Shown here: positions 61,808-64,000 of the stretch, piece by piece
How positions within the stretch are numbered: the first letter of the stretch is position 1
How the letters are laid out: each line of letters begins with the position of its first letter
NCBI RefSeq assembly: GCF_026016465.1
Contig: NZ_CP100390.1
Span: 3,020,501 to 3,084,500 of the forward strand
Length of the DNA: 64,000 nt
Direction of reading: 5' to 3'
DNA from: Alkalimarinus alittae
GTDB lineage: Bacteria > Pseudomonadota > Gammaproteobacteria > Pseudomonadales > Oleiphilaceae
Notes under the pieces: generated by a model
The model's database searches: none
The model's input: only the letters and a program-made list of their open reading frames with translations
What the model was told of the DNA's origin: nothing
Translations under genes and position numbers: made by a program

Positions 61808-62914
61808 ATGAAAAAAAACCTAAAGATACTACATTTTGGTCTATTAAAAACAATTAACCCTGGCATTAAGCAGCAGTTGATATGTGAGCAGAAAGCACCA
61901 ACCTCCCTTAACTGGCATGTTACCTTTTTTAGCCATGACCCAGTTAACGAAGGTTTCATGCGCCAGCCAGCTTACCCCATTTCTATCTTCAAGACATCCA
62001 GGCTACTTAAGTATCTTACCCTTCGTATTAGCGCTTATTATTGGTTGGTCAAACACGCAGATGAATTTGACATCATCATTTTGCGTTACCCATTAGGTGA
62101 CCCAATAATTCCATTGTTTTTTTTAAGAATTAACAATTACCTAACGATACACCACACCAAAGAACTGCATGAAATCAATCCGCGAACATCATTAGTTTCA
62201 AGGCTTCAGTTTATAATAGAATCCTATGCAGGTAAGCTCATATTAAAAAAAGCAAAAGGTGTAATAGGTCTTACAAAAGAAATTTTGGAGTATGAGCTCG
62301 ACAGGATAAAAGGCATTGAAAAACCTGGAGTAGTCAGCGCAAATGGTGTTGATACTGACCTCTTTCCTCCTTGCAAAGACTGTCGATCAGGAGTTATTAA
62401 GTTAGTTATTCTTTGCTCGAGAGCTTATCCTTGGCATGGAATTGACATTATTAAACGGGAGCTAAAAATAAATAACCGAGCCGATGTCGAAATCCATGTT
62501 ATTGGAAATTTAGAAAGAACAGCTCTAGGCAAGGATAAAAGGGTAATTTATCATGGCTCTGTAAAGCCCAATGATCTTGCTAATATACTATGTCAGTTTG
62601 ATATGGGAATAGGCTCTCTTGCACTTCAAAGAAATAATATGAAAGAAGCATGCATCCTAAAAACAAGAGACTATCTGGCTGCAGGATTACCTGTTTACGC
62701 GACATACTCAGATTCAGGTCTACCTACTGAGTTTCCTTATTTTATAAACCAGTTATTTAGTTTAAATAAAGCAATTGAACTCGCTAAAAACTTTCGAAAA
62801 ACAAGTAGGAATTTAATTATCAAGACTTCTAGACCATACATTGACAAACAAGCGCAAATCAAAAAACTTACCGAATGGATTAATCAACAACCAAGCTTCA
62901 CTTTTAAGAGTTAA
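61808..62914 (+). CDS. Glycosyltransferase family 4-like
   Basis: The 368-residue GT-B protein has KKNLKILHFGLLKTINPGIKQQL at the start, HHTKELHEINPRTSLVSRLQF, SANGVDTDLFPP (typical VxNGVD) and KLVILCSRAYPWHGIDI with ILKTRDYLAAGLPVYATYSDSG in the donor half. The last gene of the rightward operon visible here; its end overlaps the convergent gene by 11 bases. Confidence 0.9.
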   Translation: MKKNLKILHFGLLKTINPGIKQQLICEQKAPTSLNWHVTFFSHDPVNEGFMRQPAYPISIFKTSRLLKYLTLRISAYYWLVKHADEFDIIILRYPLGDPIIPLFFLRINNYLTIHHTKELHEINPRTSLVSRLQFIIESYAGKLILKKAKGVIGLTKEILEYELDRIKGIEKPGVVSANGVDTDLFPPCKDCRSGVIKLVILCSRAYPWHGIDIIKRELKINNRADVEIHVIGNLERTALGKDKRVIYHGSVKPNDLANILCQFDMGIGSLALQRNNMKEACILKTRDYLAAGLPVYATYSDSGLPTEFPYFINQLFSLNKAIELAKNFRKTSRNLIIKTSRPYIDKQAQIKKLTEWINQQPSFTFKS

Positions 62915-63974
62915 CTAGGGCCATACTTAGCGCATAGGACCAATTATTAGCCTGTTCCTCCCTCCCCCACTTACGTAAATAGTCATTTCTAAATAATAGC
63001 GACTGTTTCTCCATAAAGAATAGAAGTTCAGAATTTGAAAGAACTTCATCAATTGTTTTAGCAAATGCTTCAGGAGTAATAGCTGTTACAATTTTGCAGC
63101 ATTTGTAATCACTAAACACCTCTGAAATCTCACCCACATCGCTGCTTATAGAAGGCGTTCCGCAAAACGCTGATTCAAGCAAAATAGCTGGTAACCCCTC
63201 ACTTTTTGATGAAAGGGCAATCAGCCGTGAGTGATGAATTATATCTCTTACATCCCCCCTAGCACCTAAAAATGTTACAAGGTTAGATATGCCTAACTCA
63301 GATGACATTGCTTCAAGCTCAACTCTTAAAGGTCCGTCACCCACAATAAGTGCACGATAAGACTTACCCTTTCGATAATTGATTGCCACAGATTTCAATA
63401 TAACTTCAACATTTTTAACGCCAACTAAATTACCAACGAAGACAACATCCCAATATTTTACTCCCGATAATTCATAACTAAAAATTTCAGGATCTATATA
63501 ACTTTGCATCTCATAAATTTTATCCTGCGGGATATCACTTAGATAGGACCGCATCTTACTTCCCATAACGAATATAACGTCACACATATAAAGGGTACGA
63601 GAAAAAAACCATTTAAGTACTTTCTTTTGCCCATGAAGCATCACGTCACTACCAATAAGCCATACGATAGCTTTTTTTCTGAAAAGCTTAGCCACAACAA
63701 CAGCCACGAAACCGTGCAAAAAAAACTGAATACCTATAACAATTTTAATTTCTTTTTTAGACATAAGACTAAGTAACTGAGTTAACCTCCAAATTTCAAA
63801 TAGAAGTCTGTTTTTTGCTATATAAGCAGAAGGGTTAACGTTTATTACTTTAGCGAAATTTAAAGGATATGGTCGTATCAAGTATATCTTTTGTATTTCT
63901 TGGTTAGCCTGCAAACCAATTAATTTAGTTTTTAACTTCTCGTCACCCAATTTAGCTGTCACGATGATTTTCAT
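62904..63974 (-). CDS. Glycosyltransferase family 4
   Basis: The 356-residue GT-B protein has VNPSAYIAKNRLLFEIWRL, IVWLIGSDVMLHG, VVFVGNLVGVKNVEVILKSV, ALIVGDGPLRVELEAMSS, VTFLGARGDVRDII and the donor Glu region LLESAFCGTPSISSDVGEIS. It is read towards the cluster, 11 bases overlapping the previous gene tail to tail, and starts 26 bases from the right edge, so its operon lies mostly outside the window. Confidence 0.92.
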   Translation of the reverse strand: MKIIVTAKLGDEKLKTKLIGLQANQEIQKIYLIRPYPLNFAKVINVNPSAYIAKNRLLFEIWRLTQLLSLMSKKEIKIVIGIQFFLHGFVAVVVAKLFRKKAIVWLIGSDVMLHGQKKVLKWFFSRTLYMCDVIFVMGSKMRSYLSDIPQDKIYEMQSYIDPEIFSYELSGVKYWDVVFVGNLVGVKNVEVILKSVAINYRKGKSYRALIVGDGPLRVELEAMSSELGISNLVTFLGARGDVRDIIHHSRLIALSSKSEGLPAILLESAFCGTPSISSDVGEISEVFSDYKCCKIVTAITPEAFAKTIDEVLSNSELLFFMEKQSLLFRNDYLRKWGREEQANNWSYALSMALVNS

Positions 63975-64000
63975 TATTAATTTGATTCCAATACTTGAAT

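Noticed and set aside
1-64000. CRISPR array, tRNA, rRNA or prophage
   Set aside because: No regularly spaced direct repeats, cloverleaf-like tRNA ends or phage structural genes were seen.

Overview
The window is chromosomal DNA of a Gram-negative gammaproteobacterium, most likely marine. The family content (Wzx/Wzy and ABC O-antigen assembly, TolC-type secretion, Gac/Rsm-type small RNAs, ISAs1 element) and the moderate G+C support this; I cannot name the genus. Almost all of it is a cell-surface locus: three polysaccharide clusters, a nucleotide-sugar supply operon and an S-layer-type protein with its own type I exporter. There are no tRNAs, rRNAs or CRISPR arrays.

Layout. (1) 1-14.8 kb, minus strand: a complete Wzx/Wzy O-antigen cluster read right to left. 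In order: GT2 transferase, Wzz-like protein, acyltransferase, WecE aminotransferase, Wzx, Wzy, GT4, FnlA/FnlB/FnlC (UDP-L-FucNAc synthesis), WbuB-like transferase, 4-reductase, small phosphoglycosyl transferase (PGT), WbpM-type dehydratase cut by the left edge. (2) 14.96-16.18 kb: a dead ISAs1-family insertion with intact ends and a 10-bp target duplication, then gtrA with a G12 coding tract. (3) 17.0-18.9 kb: an unrecognised lipoprotein that looks like a glycoside hydrolase. (4) 19.1-29.9 kb: an ABC-transporter O-antigen module, with four glycosyltransferases on the minus strand diverging from wzm, a wzt fused to an acetyltransferase-like domain, and a PIG-L deacetylase. (5) 30.3-40.0 kb: S-layer/RTX-like protein, DUF6447 protein, SapC, and the ABC, HlyD and TolC parts of a type I secretion system. 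(6) 40.1-44.5 kb, minus strand: wbpP, rmlB, rmlA, rmlC, rmlD. (7) 44.8-51.5 kb: a non-surface island with two MBL/beta-CASP nucleases, a ComEA-like protein, an AMP/thymidine phosphorylase, a PRPP synthetase-like protein and a 56-aa protein. It is bounded by two candidate CsrB/RsmZ-type small RNAs. (8) 51.7-64 kb: a third polysaccharide cluster with wbpB/wbpD/wbpE/wbpI, Wzx, three methyltransferases, glycosyltransferases and a polysaccharide deacetylase-like protein.

How it fits together. RmlA and RmlB make dTDP-4-keto-6-deoxyglucose, which RmlC/RmlD take to dTDP-L-rhamnose and WecE in region 1 can take to dTDP-Fuc4N. FnlABC make UDP-L-FucNAc for the WbuB-like transferase. WbpM plus the reductase probably make the first sugar loaded by the PGT. 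WbpBDEI make a 2,3-diacetamido-uronic acid donor, but the WbpA step is not in the window.

The strongest new signals are as follows. Two sRNA genes, at 46.36 and 51.30 kb, have GGA motifs in hairpin loops and share a near-identical 18-bp GacA-like box exactly 61 bp upstream of each -10. gtrA carries a G12 tract. A palindromic repeat is inserted in frame in rmlB. wzt is fused to an acetyltransferase-like domain. The phosphorylase/PRPP-synthetase/nuclease island may form a salvage route from RNA to PRPP. Start codons were moved from the longest reading frame where a Shine-Dalgarno sequence, a stop/start overlap or a family N-terminus gave a reason.
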